A stretch of DNA of 64,000 nucleotides from Melioribacteraceae bacterium 4301-Me (GTDB lineage: Bacteria; Bacteroidota; Ignavibacteria; Ignavibacteriales; Melioribacteraceae). Positions 39,069-48,951 of this stretch are shown here, piece by piece. The DNA lies in NCBI GenBank assembly GCA_041538185.1, contig JBGORM010000002.1, positions 1-64,000 on the forward strand. Reading direction: 5' to 3'. The position numbers and the translations under genes were made by a program. Every line of letters begins with the position of its first letter. Within the stretch, counting starts at the first letter, position 1. Under the pieces are notes generated by a model. It was not told the origin of the DNA. It was given only the letters and a program-made list of their open reading frames with translations, and did not search any database.

Positions 39069-40271
39069 TTAGTAGCTGTAATTTAATTTTTTAGATGGGA
39101 TTATTTCAATACCTTTGGAAATATTTAATATGTGTACGTCTAGTTCGTTATTATATTGGTTGTAATAAGTTTTTTTAATTTTATCTACAAAGTTTTCTAC
39201 ATAAGCAGATTCTACTAAATGAAAAGTGCTTCTTATTGGTGAGCAACTAATCATCTTCGAGCCAATGACCCCTTTTAAATTCATAGCTTGTGCCACAATA
39301 AAATCTACTTTAGGATCACTAATTTCATAATCGATTGAAAGACCGTTATGTGATTGATTTATGAGCGCACCAAATTCCTCATAGTTATTTTTTTTGAGTA
39401 ACTTTAATGCGTTTTCAGCTCTAATTCTTTCGTTTACATTATAAAGTACACGTGAAAAAATTTTTCGCGGCAGCATGTGAATATGCCGCATTAAAAAATC
39501 TAATTGTACATCACGAAGATTTTTAATTCCCCAGATGTATAAGCGTAATCCTTTAACACCAACTTCACACTCTTCAATTCTTTCGTTGCAAATTTTTTCT
39601 ACATGTTCTATTTGAACGTTTGTATTGCAAATAACAATTTTATAATCTTTGCCGTTGAAAGGAATATTTTTGTGCTGTTTGTATCTTAAATCAGTTAAAA
39701 TGAGTTTGTCATTTTTTGCAAAAACGCTTGTGTTATGTAATGCGGTGTTAGAGATTTTCCCTATTAAATTATTTTCATTGCGTTTTACTAAGTTTATTAA
39801 ATTATCTATTGGATAGTTTATTCCAAATATTTTTTTCATGCCGATAATAGTAGCCATTTGCTGAGCAGCTAATACACCCAGTCCCAACCATTGCGGTGTA
39901 GAAAAGTCAATAATACAATCGAACCCGCTTGTCAATAGCTTTTCATCTTTTAACAGTTTTATTAAACCTATTGCCATCTTAAAGCCTGTTTCATGAGTTA
40001 AATTCTCAATTTGACTAAGCGTGAACGATAAAACTTTATTTGTATCTTTTCTGTAGAGATTTATTTTATCATCTGTTCTTTTTCTAATTGCAACCCATGT
40101 GTATTTATCCACCGCAGCAGAAATTAAAATACCATCATTGTAATGAGTATGGTCTCCTAAAAAAATTAAACCAATGGGACTTTTAACAACGTAAAAATCT
40201 CTTAAAGAGTTTGTCTGCTGCTTTAGTTCCTTTATAATTTCAAGCACATCTGTGAAATTGTTAACGCCCAT
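39069..40271 (-). CDS. Galactokinase-like GHMP protein lacking key catalytic motifs
   Basis: The 400-aa protein follows the galactokinase fold. The sugar-binding motif, normally GEHTDYNxG, is LGDHTHYNDG. However, the ATP-binding loop, normally PxGxGLSSSAA, is TPQWLGLGVLAAQ. The catalytic MDQ motif is replaced by NTALHNTSV. The third motif, normally KMTGAGFGGC, is SKMISCSPIRST. The gene is intact and AT-rich like its neighbours. It is likely a conserved non-catalytic homologue, perhaps sugar-sensing, or an enzyme of altered chemistry. No galactose genes lie nearby; transketolase is divergent upstream. Confidence 0.75.
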   Translation of the reverse strand: MGVNNFTDVLEIIKELKQQTNSLRDFYVVKSPIGLIFLGDHTHYNDGILISAAVDKYTWVAIRKRTDDKINLYRKDTNKVLSFTLSQIENLTHETGFKMAIGLIKLLKDEKLLTSGFDCIIDFSTPQWLGLGVLAAQQMATIIGMKKIFGINYPIDNLINLVKRNENNLIGKISNTALHNTSVFAKNDKLILTDLRYKQHKNIPFNGKDYKIVICNTNVQIEHVEKICNERIEECEVGVKGLRLYIWGIKNLRDVQLDFLMRHIHMLPRKIFSRVLYNVNERIRAENALKLLKKNNYEEFGALINQSHNGLSIDYEISDPKVDFIVAQAMNLKGVIGSKMISCSPIRSTFHLVESAYVENFVDKIKKTYYNQYNNELDVHILNISKGIEIIPSKKLNYSY

Positions 40272-40834
40272 TTCTTATTGTTTGTTTTGTCTCTTATTTT
40301 TCTGTAAGCTACTACAAAAAGAATAATAAAGGAATATTTTTATCTTATTAATATTAAGAAATAATGAGATAAAAAACTATAATTATTCACTTAGATTCAA
40401 GTTTAAATTTTCTTTATAATTTGAATGGTATGGATAAAAGACGTTATCAGTCTTCGGTAAATTTACTGCTTTAGGGAATGCTGCTGAATTCTAAAGTTAT
40501 TAATTAGAGCTGTGCTTTTGGTACGACAAAAAATTACTGTCATTGAAGCGAGTCCGTCAAAGCAATCTCTAACAAAAAAAGTTAAATTGGCAGGCTTTCG
40601 AAGCTGAAGATTTTTTTCGTCATATCGTTTCATAGATAAAATTAATTGAATAGAGGCGAATTGTTCCCCGCATTGGGTGTAATAATTTTTTGTTAGTAAA
40701 AAGTTTGATCTTTATTGCTTTTAGACTTTTTTGGAGTAAATGGAAGATTTTGTGTAAATAGTTTTTATATCTTCGCTGTAAATCCATAATTTTATCAAAC
40801 AATTTTTTATTTATCTAAAAACATTGGAGTATAA
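40272..40834. other. 563-bp intergenic region between the galactokinase-like gene and transketolase
   Basis: No supported gene is present. A single-ended match to the MITE-like repeat, gtcattgaagcgagtccgtc then aaagcaatctc, lies at 40539-40569. The sequence TATCTTCG near 40768 resembles the TAnnTTTG promoter element and lies about 60 bp before the transketolase start. Confidence 0.5.
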
Positions 40835-42811
40835 ATGCCATATAGATTAATTGAAAAGAAAGAATTTGATAAAATAATATTACACAATGGTGATTGGGAA
40901 ATCAAAATGCAGCTGTTTGCTGAAATGAACCGTTATAACACATTAGTCGCAGTAAAAAAGGCTGGTTCTGGTCATCTAGGCTCTTCCTTAAGTTCAATGG
41001 ATATAATTACTTACTTATATTTAAATGAAATGAATGTTCTAACTGTAGGTTTAGATTCTGAAGATCGTGATATTTATTTTTCATCAAAAGGTCATGATGT
41101 TCCAGGATTGTATTCGCTATTTTATTCTTTGGGGATTTTGCCAGCAGAGAAATTATTAGCCTTAAGACGTCTTCATGGTTTAGACGGCCATCCAGAAGTT
41201 AGAATTCCAGGAATTGAAGCTAGTACAGGTTCATTAGGAATGGGAATTTCTAAGGCAAAGGGAATGGCATGGGCTAAATCTTATAAGAAAAGAAAGGGAA
41301 GAGTTTTTGTTCTAACTGGCGATGGTGAATTTCAAGAGGGACAAATTTGGGAATCTTTACAGGCCGCTGCTCATCAAAAAGTAAATAACCTTATTGCCAT
41401 TATGGACCATAATAAATATCAAACTGATATGCTTGTAGAAGATGTAAATAATATTGAGGATATCGTTGAAAAAGTATCTGCATTTGGCTGGTATGTTGTT
41501 AGAATTGATGGCCATAATTATCAATCTTTGAAGAATACGTTTACTAATTTAAAAAGCATAACCGACCAACCAAAGATGGTAATTGCGGACACTATTAAAG
41601 GTAAAGGCGTGTCGTTTATGGAAAGACCAGTAACAGAAACTATCTCAGGTAAAACATATTACAAATGGCATAGCGGTGCACCCGACGATGATAGTTACTT
41701 GAAAGGATTAAATGAAATTTCAGAACGAATTTATCAACTATCTCAAAAATTGGGCGTCGATAGAATTGAAATTCCTGAAAATGAAGCTGAAGGAAAGATT
41801 ACTACTAAAATTCAAAAGGAATTTGTGACAGATGCGTTTGGAGATGCAATTGTAGAATTAGCAAAAACTAACAATAAAATAGTTGTATTAGATGGAGACC
41901 TTTCAGCTGATTGTAAACTTAGAAAGTTTGAATATGCTTATCCCCATCGTTTTATTGAAAATGGTATTGCTGAACAAGATATGGTTTCTATGGCAGGTGG
42001 ACTTGCAAGAATGGGACTTTTACCCATTGTAAATACATTTGCAAGTTTCCTTGCCGCTCGTGCTAACGAACAAATTTATAACAATGCAACTGAGAACTCG
42101 AAAATAATTTATGTTTGTCACTTTGCGGGTTTAATACCTGCAGGACCTGGGAAATCACACCAAAGCGTAAGAGATATTTCTTTGTTTAGCGCGCTTCCTA
42201 ATGTAATAATTTTACAGCCTTGTAACGGATGGGAAACTAAAAAGGTGGTGGAATTTTGTGTAAATGAAGCTAAAGAAAATTGTGTTATACGCCTTGTTAT
42301 AGGTCCTTCTCCAGAAGTAATTCAGCTGCCAGAGAATTATAAGTTTACGTTCGGTGTTGGGACAGAGTTAACCGAAGGGAAAGATGCAATATTGTTTGGT
42401 TATGGACCAGTAATGCTGCATGAAGCTCTTGTTGCTTCATATTATCTTAAAGAAATAGGTTTTGGATTGAAAGTAGTTAATATGCCATGGCTCAATAGAA
42501 TTAATTCAGAATGGCTTATAGGCATTACTCGTAATTATTCTGCTGTATATGTATTAGAGGATCATTCAATTATAGGCGGCTTAGGGGATAGAATTCTGGA
42601 TACTCTAATTTCAGCTAATGCTATTAATAATAAGAAATTTAAAAAATTTGGTCTGGCAGATTATCCTGAATGTGGTACTCCTCTTGAAGTGCTAAATTAT
42701 CATAGATTAGATGGCAAGTCATTAGCAATGCAAATAGCTGAGATTGATGAGATTGACTCTAAACTTGTAAGAGACTTAAAGCAAAAGTACACCGACGAGG
42801 CTCCTCAATAA
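40835..42811 (+). CDS. Transketolase (fused form of the split-type family)
   Basis: The 658-aa thiamine-diphosphate enzyme exchanges two-carbon units between sugar phosphates. The N-terminal half has GSGHLGSSLSSMDIITYLYL and GDGEFQEGQIWESLQAAAH with MDHNKYQ. The C-terminal half has the Glu in ENGIAEQDMVSMAGGLAR and a transketolase C-domain. The N-half motifs resemble the two-subunit transketolases of archaea and many anaerobes rather than the E. coli TktA type, here joined in one chain. The ATG follows TTGGAGTATAA. It is monocistronic. Confidence 0.88.
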   Translation: MPYRLIEKKEFDKIILHNGDWEIKMQLFAEMNRYNTLVAVKKAGSGHLGSSLSSMDIITYLYLNEMNVLTVGLDSEDRDIYFSSKGHDVPGLYSLFYSLGILPAEKLLALRRLHGLDGHPEVRIPGIEASTGSLGMGISKAKGMAWAKSYKKRKGRVFVLTGDGEFQEGQIWESLQAAAHQKVNNLIAIMDHNKYQTDMLVEDVNNIEDIVEKVSAFGWYVVRIDGHNYQSLKNTFTNLKSITDQPKMVIADTIKGKGVSFMERPVTETISGKTYYKWHSGAPDDDSYLKGLNEISERIYQLSQKLGVDRIEIPENEAEGKITTKIQKEFVTDAFGDAIVELAKTNNKIVVLDGDLSADCKLRKFEYAYPHRFIENGIAEQDMVSMAGGLARMGLLPIVNTFASFLAARANEQIYNNATENSKIIYVCHFAGLIPAGPGKSHQSVRDISLFSALPNVIILQPCNGWETKKVVEFCVNEAKENCVIRLVIGPSPEVIQLPENYKFTFGVGTELTEGKDAILFGYGPVMLHEALVASYYLKEIGFGLKVVNMPWLNRINSEWLIGITRNYSAVYVLEDHSIIGGLGDRILDTLISANAINNKKFKKFGLADYPECGTPLEVLNYHRLDGKSLAMQIAEIDEIDSKLVRDLKQKYTDEAPQ

Positions 42812-42947
42812 GTCTGAAAAAATGAAATTTAATTAGCACAGTTAAATTTTGCCTGTTTAGTGCAAACATTGTTAAATTACTTGTGTGATTATCATCCTAA
42901 ACGCTCCGACTCAATAAATTAAAAACATTAACAAAATGGAGAGAGCC

Positions 42948-45692
42948 ATGAGAGAAAAAAAATTTTCCACTGCCTTTCTATTCTTATTATTGTTTTTGTC
43001 TGCCTCTAATTTTTTAACAGCTCAAAAATTCGATGAGATTGATATTCCATACCAAAAGTTTGTACTAAAAAATGGGTTAACATTAATAGTTCATGAAGAC
43101 CACAAAGCGCCTATAGTAGCTGTAAATGTTTGGTATCATGTGGGTTCGAAAAACGAAAAACCGGGTAAAACGGGTTTTGCCCATTTGTTTGAGCATTTAA
43201 TGTTCAATGGCAGCGAAAATTATAACGACGATTATTTTAAAGTGATGGAGAAAATCGGGTCAACTGACTTAAACGGAACAACCAATAACGACCGTACAAA
43301 TTACTTTGAGACAGTCCCAACCTCTGCACTTGATTTAACGCTTTGGATGGAATCCGACAGAATGGGTCATCTTATAGGTGCAATTGATCAAGCTAAACTT
43401 GATGAACAACGAGGCGTTGTTCAAAACGAAAAACGACAAGGAGAAAATGAACCCTATGCAATTTCAAGAGAGCTAATTGCAAATGCTACTTATCCAAAAG
43501 GACATCCCTATTCATGGACTGTAATAGGTTCAATGGAAGATTTAAATGCTGCATCTCTTGAAGATGTGCATGAATGGTTCAAAAATTATTATGGTGCCGC
43601 TAATGCAGTAATTTGTATTGCAGGTGACGTTAATACCGAAGATGTGAGGAATAAAGTAGAAAAATATTTTGGTGATATTCCCTCTGGCCCTCCAGTTGCT
43701 AAATTTCAAACTTACATTGCAAAACGTACTGGCACAATTAGACAAGTTGCACAAGATAGAGTACCCCAAGCAAGGCTTTACATTGAATGGAATATACCTG
43801 AATGGGGAAGTAAAGAATTAGCACATTTAGACTTATTAAGCGATATTCTTTCTTCTGGAAAAAACTCGCGTTTATATAAACGCTTAGTTTACGACGAACA
43901 AATTGCAACTCGTGTTTCTGCTTATTATTCACCAGGTGAAATTGGAAGTCAATTTTTTATAACTGCCGATATTAAGCCTGGCATTGAAACTTCTAGAGTA
44001 GAAAAAGAAATAATAGAAGAACTTACAAAGTTGCTTAATTATGGGCCTACAGAGAAAGAGCTAAAGAAGATGAAAACTCAATACTTTGCTAATTTTATTA
44101 GGGGATTAGAAAGAGTAGGCGGCTTTGGCGGTAAGTCTGATATTTTAGCACAGAATATGGTTTATGGTAACTCTCCAGATTACTACAAAACTTATAATAA
44201 ATTTATTGCGGAGACTACTGTTGATGATATTAAAAAAACAGGCAAAAAATGGCTGAGCGATGGCGTGTATATACTAGAAATTCAACCTTTTCCACAATAT
44301 TCTACTTCGGCAACTAATGTTGACCGCTCAAAACTGCCGGGAACAGATACGCCACCTACTGCTAAATTCCCAGAATTGCAAAAAGCTGAACTTGCAAATG
44401 GTTTGAAAATTATACTTGCTGAACGAAAATCTGTGCCAATAGTTAATTTGACCTTAATGATTGATGCTGGTTATGCATCGGATATTTTTGCAATTCCTGG
44501 CACCGCAAGTATTGCCATGAATATGTTGGATGAAGGAACTAAAACAAGAGATGCCCTTCAATTAAGCGATGAATTACAAGCTTTAGGGGCAACATTAAAT
44601 ACAGGCTCGAATTTAGATAATTCATTTATTAATATGACTGTTCTAAAAGCAAACTTAGACCAGTCTTTAAATTTGTTTGCCGACGTAGTTTTAAATCCTT
44701 CTTTTCCGCAAAAAGAATTTGATAGAATTGTAAAAGAAAGTATTGTAGCTATTCAGCGAGAAAAAGTTCAGCCTTTTAGTATGGGATTAAGAGTAGTGCC
44801 TCGATTGATTTACGGTAAAAATCATCCCTACGGAAATCCTTTTACTGGTTCAGGGTATGAATCTACAATATCAAGATTAACTCGTGATGATATGGTAAAA
44901 TTTCACCAAACATGGTTCAAACCAAACAATGCAACATTGATTATTGTAGGCGATATTACGTTGAAAGAAATTAAACCTAAGCTGGAAAAACTATTTGCAA
45001 ATTGGAAAGCTGGCGAGTTTCCACAAAAAGAAATTAAAGAAGTAACAATGCCGCAAAAGGAAATTATATATATAATGGATAGGCCGGGTTCACAATCTTC
45101 AATAATCTTAGGTGCTCAGCCTGCCCCACCTTTTGCTGATAAGGATAACGTTGCAATTGAATTAATGAACGATATTATTGGAGGTATGTTTACTTCTAGG
45201 ATTAATATGAATTTAAGAGAAGATAAACATTGGTCGTACGGCTCGGGGAGTACAATACCAAGTGCGCGAGGGCAGCGACCATATTTATTTTACGGAGTAG
45301 TACAAACTGATAAAACAAAAGAATCAATTCAAGAAATGATAAAGGAAATAAATCAATTTGTAGGTGAAAAACCAGCAACAGAACAAGAAGTAAACCAAGT
45401 TAGAGAGCAGAATGCTCTTTCATTGCCTGGAAGCTGGGAAACAAATAGCCGCATTGTCTCTTCATTAATTAATTTAGTTTCTTACAACCTTAGTGATGAT
45501 TATTATAGTAACTATGCAAGCAAAATAAAAAGCATAACTCGAGACGATATTATTAACACAGCTAATCGAGTGATAAAACCAAAAAATTTAATCTGGGTTG
45601 TAATAGGTGATAAATCAAAAATTGAAGCAGGCATTAAAGAACTTGGTTATGATGTTAAGTATATAGACACCGATGGTAATCTAATTATGTAA
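42948..45692 (+). CDS. Secreted M16-family zinc metalloprotease (two M16 units)
   Basis: The 914-aa protein has a signal peptide (MREKKFSTAFLFLLLFLSAS, ending near LTAQ). The first M16 unit has the inverted zinc motif HLFEH (His79, Glu82, His83) and a distal Glu in DEQRGVVQNEKRQGENE. The second unit (from about 480) lacks HxxEH and should be structural. Such two-unit enzymes clear peptides in the periplasm. The ATG at 42948 is chosen over 42936 because GGAGAG lies just before it. An inverted repeat ending in a T-run follows. Confidence 0.93.
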   Translation: MREKKFSTAFLFLLLFLSASNFLTAQKFDEIDIPYQKFVLKNGLTLIVHEDHKAPIVAVNVWYHVGSKNEKPGKTGFAHLFEHLMFNGSENYNDDYFKVMEKIGSTDLNGTTNNDRTNYFETVPTSALDLTLWMESDRMGHLIGAIDQAKLDEQRGVVQNEKRQGENEPYAISRELIANATYPKGHPYSWTVIGSMEDLNAASLEDVHEWFKNYYGAANAVICIAGDVNTEDVRNKVEKYFGDIPSGPPVAKFQTYIAKRTGTIRQVAQDRVPQARLYIEWNIPEWGSKELAHLDLLSDILSSGKNSRLYKRLVYDEQIATRVSAYYSPGEIGSQFFITADIKPGIETSRVEKEIIEELTKLLNYGPTEKELKKMKTQYFANFIRGLERVGGFGGKSDILAQNMVYGNSPDYYKTYNKFIAETTVDDIKKTGKKWLSDGVYILEIQPFPQYSTSATNVDRSKLPGTDTPPTAKFPELQKAELANGLKIILAERKSVPIVNLTLMIDAGYASDIFAIPGTASIAMNMLDEGTKTRDALQLSDELQALGATLNTGSNLDNSFINMTVLKANLDQSLNLFADVVLNPSFPQKEFDRIVKESIVAIQREKVQPFSMGLRVVPRLIYGKNHPYGNPFTGSGYESTISRLTRDDMVKFHQTWFKPNNATLIIVGDITLKEIKPKLEKLFANWKAGEFPQKEIKEVTMPQKEIIYIMDRPGSQSSIILGAQPAPPFADKDNVAIELMNDIIGGMFTSRINMNLREDKHWSYGSGSTIPSARGQRPYLFYGVVQTDKTKESIQEMIKEINQFVGEKPATEQEVNQVREQNALSLPGSWETNSRIVSSLINLVSYNLSDDYYSNYASKIKSITRDDIINTANRVIKPKNLIWVVIGDKSKIEAGIKELGYDVKYIDTDGNLIM

Positions 45693-45698
45693 AAGTAT

Positions 45699-45784
45699 GG
45701 GCTGTCTCAGTTCATCGCTAAGAGGTTGGCTGATTTTGATACGAAAAATTTACTTGCAAGGAAAAATAATGAGACAGCCCTTTT
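45699..45784 (+). terminator. Long-loop inverted repeat with T-run after the M16 protease gene
   Basis: gggctgtctc (45699-45708) and gagacagccc (45771-45780) are perfect 10-bp inverted repeats followed by TTTT. The 62-bp loop is long for a terminator, so it could also be a repeat remnant. Confidence 0.55.
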
Positions 45785-45830
45785 CTCTATTCCTAATGAG
45801 TTCTTGAAGTTAAGTCCAAAAAATTCATGA

Positions 45831-45917
45831 GAATTCACCACGTTGTGGTGGATTCCCATTTTTCTAACCTGCCAGCGTAGGCTAACCTGCTTGCAGGCTG
45901 GTGAAAAATTTGGGTTA
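45831..45917. repeat. Composite palindromic repeat (CCAC-N3-GTGG family)
   Basis: gaattcaccacgttgtggtg continuing gattccc is a complete copy of the palindrome. It is followed by gcaggctggtgaaaaatttg and ggttaa, as in the copy at 16236-16312. A second small palindrome (acctgccagcgtaggctaac region) lies between them. Confidence 0.75.
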
Positions 45918-45976
45918 AATTTACTTAAGAGAAAAATTAGAGGTAAGCTGTTTTTGTTTGTGGTTAAGAATAATTT

Positions 45977-48613
45977 TTAAAAGAACTTGGAAACAATCTC
46001 ATCAACTTTCTCTAAAGCCTCATTAATTTTTGTAATGTCCTTTCCACCGGCTGTAGCAAGATGTTGTTTTCCACCACCGCCGCCGCCCACAATCTTTGCG
46101 ACTTCTGATACTATTTTACCCGCAGCAAGTTTTTTTTGTTTAATTAAATCGTCAGATACAACGCATACTATTCCCACTTTATTATCGAATATGGAAAAGA
46201 GTATTCCAACACCACTTTTCATTTTTATTCGTAGTTCATCACCCATTGATTTGAGTTCATCCATGTTTTCAGCATTAATTTTGCCCTTAAAAATTTTTAT
46301 ACTGTTTATTGCTGTTGCATTTGAAACAATCTTCTCGAGTCCGCTTAACTTTTCTTTTAGTCTTAATTCAGACAATAACTTTTCTAGCTTTTTCTTTTCT
46401 TCGTTTAATTCATCTATTTTACTTTCGGCGTTTTTAATTTTAATCTCTTGTTGATTTATATACTTTTCAACTCCAGCTCCCGTAACGGCCTCAATTCTTC
46501 TTACACCGCTTGCAACTGAGGATTCGCTAACGATTTTAAATAACCCTATTTGGGAACTGTTTTTTACATGTGTACCACCACAAAACTCCATTGTAAAGTT
46601 ACCAAATTGAACTACATTTACTTTATCTCCGTATTTATCGCCAAAGAACATCAACGCTCCCATTTTTTTAGCTTTTTCAAACGGGGTGTTTCGATGATGA
46701 ACTAAAGGTAAATTTTCTCTAATTTTTTCATTGACGAGCGATTCAATTGCCTCAATTTCACTTTCTTTTAACTTTTCAAAATGATTAAAGTCAAAGCGCA
46801 GGTATTCAGGTCCAACAAACGAACCCGCTTGCTGTACGTGTTTTCCTAATATTTCCCTTAAAGCAGCGTGTAAAAAATGGGTTGCTGAATGATTTCGCAT
46901 AATATCCCATCTTCTTTTTTCATCAACTTGGGCTATAACTTGCATGCCCTCAATTATTTTTGTGTTACTTTCATTTTCAACAACGTGAATAATCTGGTTG
47001 TTGATTTTGACCAGGTCAATTACCTTTAAATGTGTATCGCCAATTATTATAATTCCTTTGTCGTTTACTTGTCCACCCGACTCAACATAAAAAGGTGTTT
47101 TGTCTAATATAATAAAGGTATTCCCGTTTTCATTTTTAGTGCCTACAACCACAGATTCGGTTCTAAGTTGATCGTAACCGCAGAACTCGGTAGGGTTTTT
47201 TGATTTAGCAATGATATTACTTAGTTTGTCAAAATTAAAATTTACTGACGATAATTTTTCTTTTGTAGATTTTCTTGCTCGTTCTTTTTGTTCGTTCATT
47301 AATTCGTTAAAGCGTTTTTCGTCGATTGAAAAGCCTTTTTCCTTAGCCAAAAGATTGGTTAAATCTACTGGGAAACCAAAAGTATCATAAAGCTTAAATA
47401 CGTCATCTCCGCTGATGATTTTTGAACTTTGTACTTCATTTTTGCTCACAATATTTTCAAATAATTCTATTCCTCTGTCAAGAGTAATATTGAAATTTTC
47501 TTCTTCTGATTTAATAATTTTTTCAATATTTGACTTATTAGTTTTTATTTCTGGGAAAACATGTGACATATTTTCAACGAGGACATCAACTAATTTATAG
47601 AGGAAAGGTTCTTTCAGGTCTAATTTTCTGCCGTAACGAGCTGCTCTTCTAAGTATTCTGCGCAGTACATAACCTCTTCCTTCGTTGCCAGGTATTGCTC
47701 CATCGGCTATTGCAAATGTTAAAGTACGGATATGGTCGGCAATCACACGCATTGCAATTTGTGTTTCTCCACGAAGTGGTGAATACTCATCAAGTTCATA
47801 TTTTTTGCCGCTAATTAATTCTATAGCTTTTATAAGAGGAGTAAAAATGTCAGTATCGTAATTAGAATTTTTCTTTTGTAGAACAGCACAAATACGTTCA
47901 AATCCCATTCCGGTGTCAACATGTTTAGCTGGCAGTTCGTTTAGTCTACCAGTTTCATCTCTGTTGTATTGGATAAAAACAAGGTTCCATATTTCAATGC
48001 ATTCTGGTTTGTTAGCATTAACCCATGCTGGATTTTCATAGTCGTCGCTTAAGTTGATATGGATTTCAGAACATGGACCGCAGGGACCAGTTTCGCCCAT
48101 TTCCCAAAAATTATCTTTTTCATCGAAACGTAGGATATGACTAGGATTAATATCCGTTTCACTTTTCCAATAATTGAAAGCTTCATCGTCGTTTCTGTAT
48201 ACAGTTGCCCATAATCTTTCCTTTGGCAGTTTCCATACAACAGTTAATAATTCCCATGCCCACTTTATTGCTTCTTTTTTATAATAACCTTCTCCAATGC
48301 CATCATCTGAATTAGGGTCACCAAAACTCCAGTTTCCAAGCATTTCAAAAAAAGTGTGATGATATGTATCATAACCAACCTCTTCAAGGTCATTATGTTT
48401 ACCGCTTACGCGTATACATTTTTGAGTATCTGCCACTCGATTATATTCTCTTGTTCCTTTTCCCAAGAAGACATCTTTAAACTGATTCATGCCGGCATTT
48501 GTAAAAAGAAGTGTGGGGTCGTCGTAAGGTATAACCGGTGCACTTGGCACTATTTTGTGACCTTTTTCTTTAAAAAAATCTAAAAATTGTTGCCGAATTT
48601 CATTTGAAGTCAT
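45977..48613 (-). CDS. alaS: Alanyl-tRNA synthetase
   Basis: The 878-aa enzyme charges tRNA-Ala. It has the class II core (TNAGMNQFKDVFLG, TYHHTFFEMLGNWSFGDP, GPCGPCSEIH), the editing domain (RNHSATHFLHAALRE, FCGGTHVKNSSQIGLF zinc site) and a C-terminal DHHA1 domain with the Gly-rich VGGGGGGKQHLATAGG. Length is normal. Residues about 275-283 (within DEYSPLRGETQ) are encoded by a CCAC-N3-GTGG repeat and may be a small insertion. It has its own promoter at 48647-48677. Confidence 0.97.
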   Translation of the reverse strand: MTSNEIRQQFLDFFKEKGHKIVPSAPVIPYDDPTLLFTNAGMNQFKDVFLGKGTREYNRVADTQKCIRVSGKHNDLEEVGYDTYHHTFFEMLGNWSFGDPNSDDGIGEGYYKKEAIKWAWELLTVVWKLPKERLWATVYRNDDEAFNYWKSETDINPSHILRFDEKDNFWEMGETGPCGPCSEIHINLSDDYENPAWVNANKPECIEIWNLVFIQYNRDETGRLNELPAKHVDTGMGFERICAVLQKKNSNYDTDIFTPLIKAIELISGKKYELDEYSPLRGETQIAMRVIADHIRTLTFAIADGAIPGNEGRGYVLRRILRRAARYGRKLDLKEPFLYKLVDVLVENMSHVFPEIKTNKSNIEKIIKSEEENFNITLDRGIELFENIVSKNEVQSSKIISGDDVFKLYDTFGFPVDLTNLLAKEKGFSIDEKRFNELMNEQKERARKSTKEKLSSVNFNFDKLSNIIAKSKNPTEFCGYDQLRTESVVVGTKNENGNTFIILDKTPFYVESGGQVNDKGIIIIGDTHLKVIDLVKINNQIIHVVENESNTKIIEGMQVIAQVDEKRRWDIMRNHSATHFLHAALREILGKHVQQAGSFVGPEYLRFDFNHFEKLKESEIEAIESLVNEKIRENLPLVHHRNTPFEKAKKMGALMFFGDKYGDKVNVVQFGNFTMEFCGGTHVKNSSQIGLFKIVSESSVASGVRRIEAVTGAGVEKYINQQEIKIKNAESKIDELNEEKKKLEKLLSELRLKEKLSGLEKIVSNATAINSIKIFKGKINAENMDELKSMGDELRIKMKSGVGILFSIFDNKVGIVCVVSDDLIKQKKLAAGKIVSEVAKIVGGGGGGKQHLATAGGKDITKINEALEKVDEIVSKFF
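47768..47789. repeat. Palindromic repeat (CCAC-N3-GTGG family) inside alaS
   Basis: ccacgaagtggtgaatactc has the same ccac-N3-gtgg stem and gaat flank as the intergenic copies, with the same TTC loop as the lysC copy (read on the minus strand). One flank only is conserved, so the match is weaker. Confidence 0.45.
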
Positions 48614-48646
48614 TTACAAATTGTAATTTAGTTATAAATTTCCGAG

Positions 48647-48677
48647 CAAATATAATAAAATCTCTTCGTTTGCTAAA
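48647..48677 (-). promoter_or_regulatory. Bacteroidota-type promoter of alaS
   Basis: On the minus strand TTTA, 19 bp, then TATATTTG fits the TTTG / TAnnTTTG consensus with one change. It is 34 bp before the alaS start. The rest of the gap to 48951 holds nothing I recognise. Confidence 0.55.
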
Positions 48678-48951
48678 TTTACTATTGATTTTAAAGAGTA
48701 CGTTTTAATGATAAAAGTTGAATAATACGTTTTATTTGAAGTAATGATAATCTTTCTAGTTAAAGTTTCTTGTACGCTGTACATATTTTAACTCAAAATT
48801 TTTATTAGAAAAGTTTGTCCTTAAACTGAAAAATTATAATGACTGTTTAATTCTTAAACTGCGGAGTGGGATTAATGCTTAATTCAAGAACTTTTTTATC
48901 GCCTTAATTATAGGTAATTCGTATATTTCAGTAAAAATTTTGAGGAACTAT

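Noticed and set aside
45987-46454. 155-aa plus-strand ORF
   Set aside because: It is antisense to the DHHA1 end of alaS and low-complexity Ser/Phe-rich, a mirror of the real gene.
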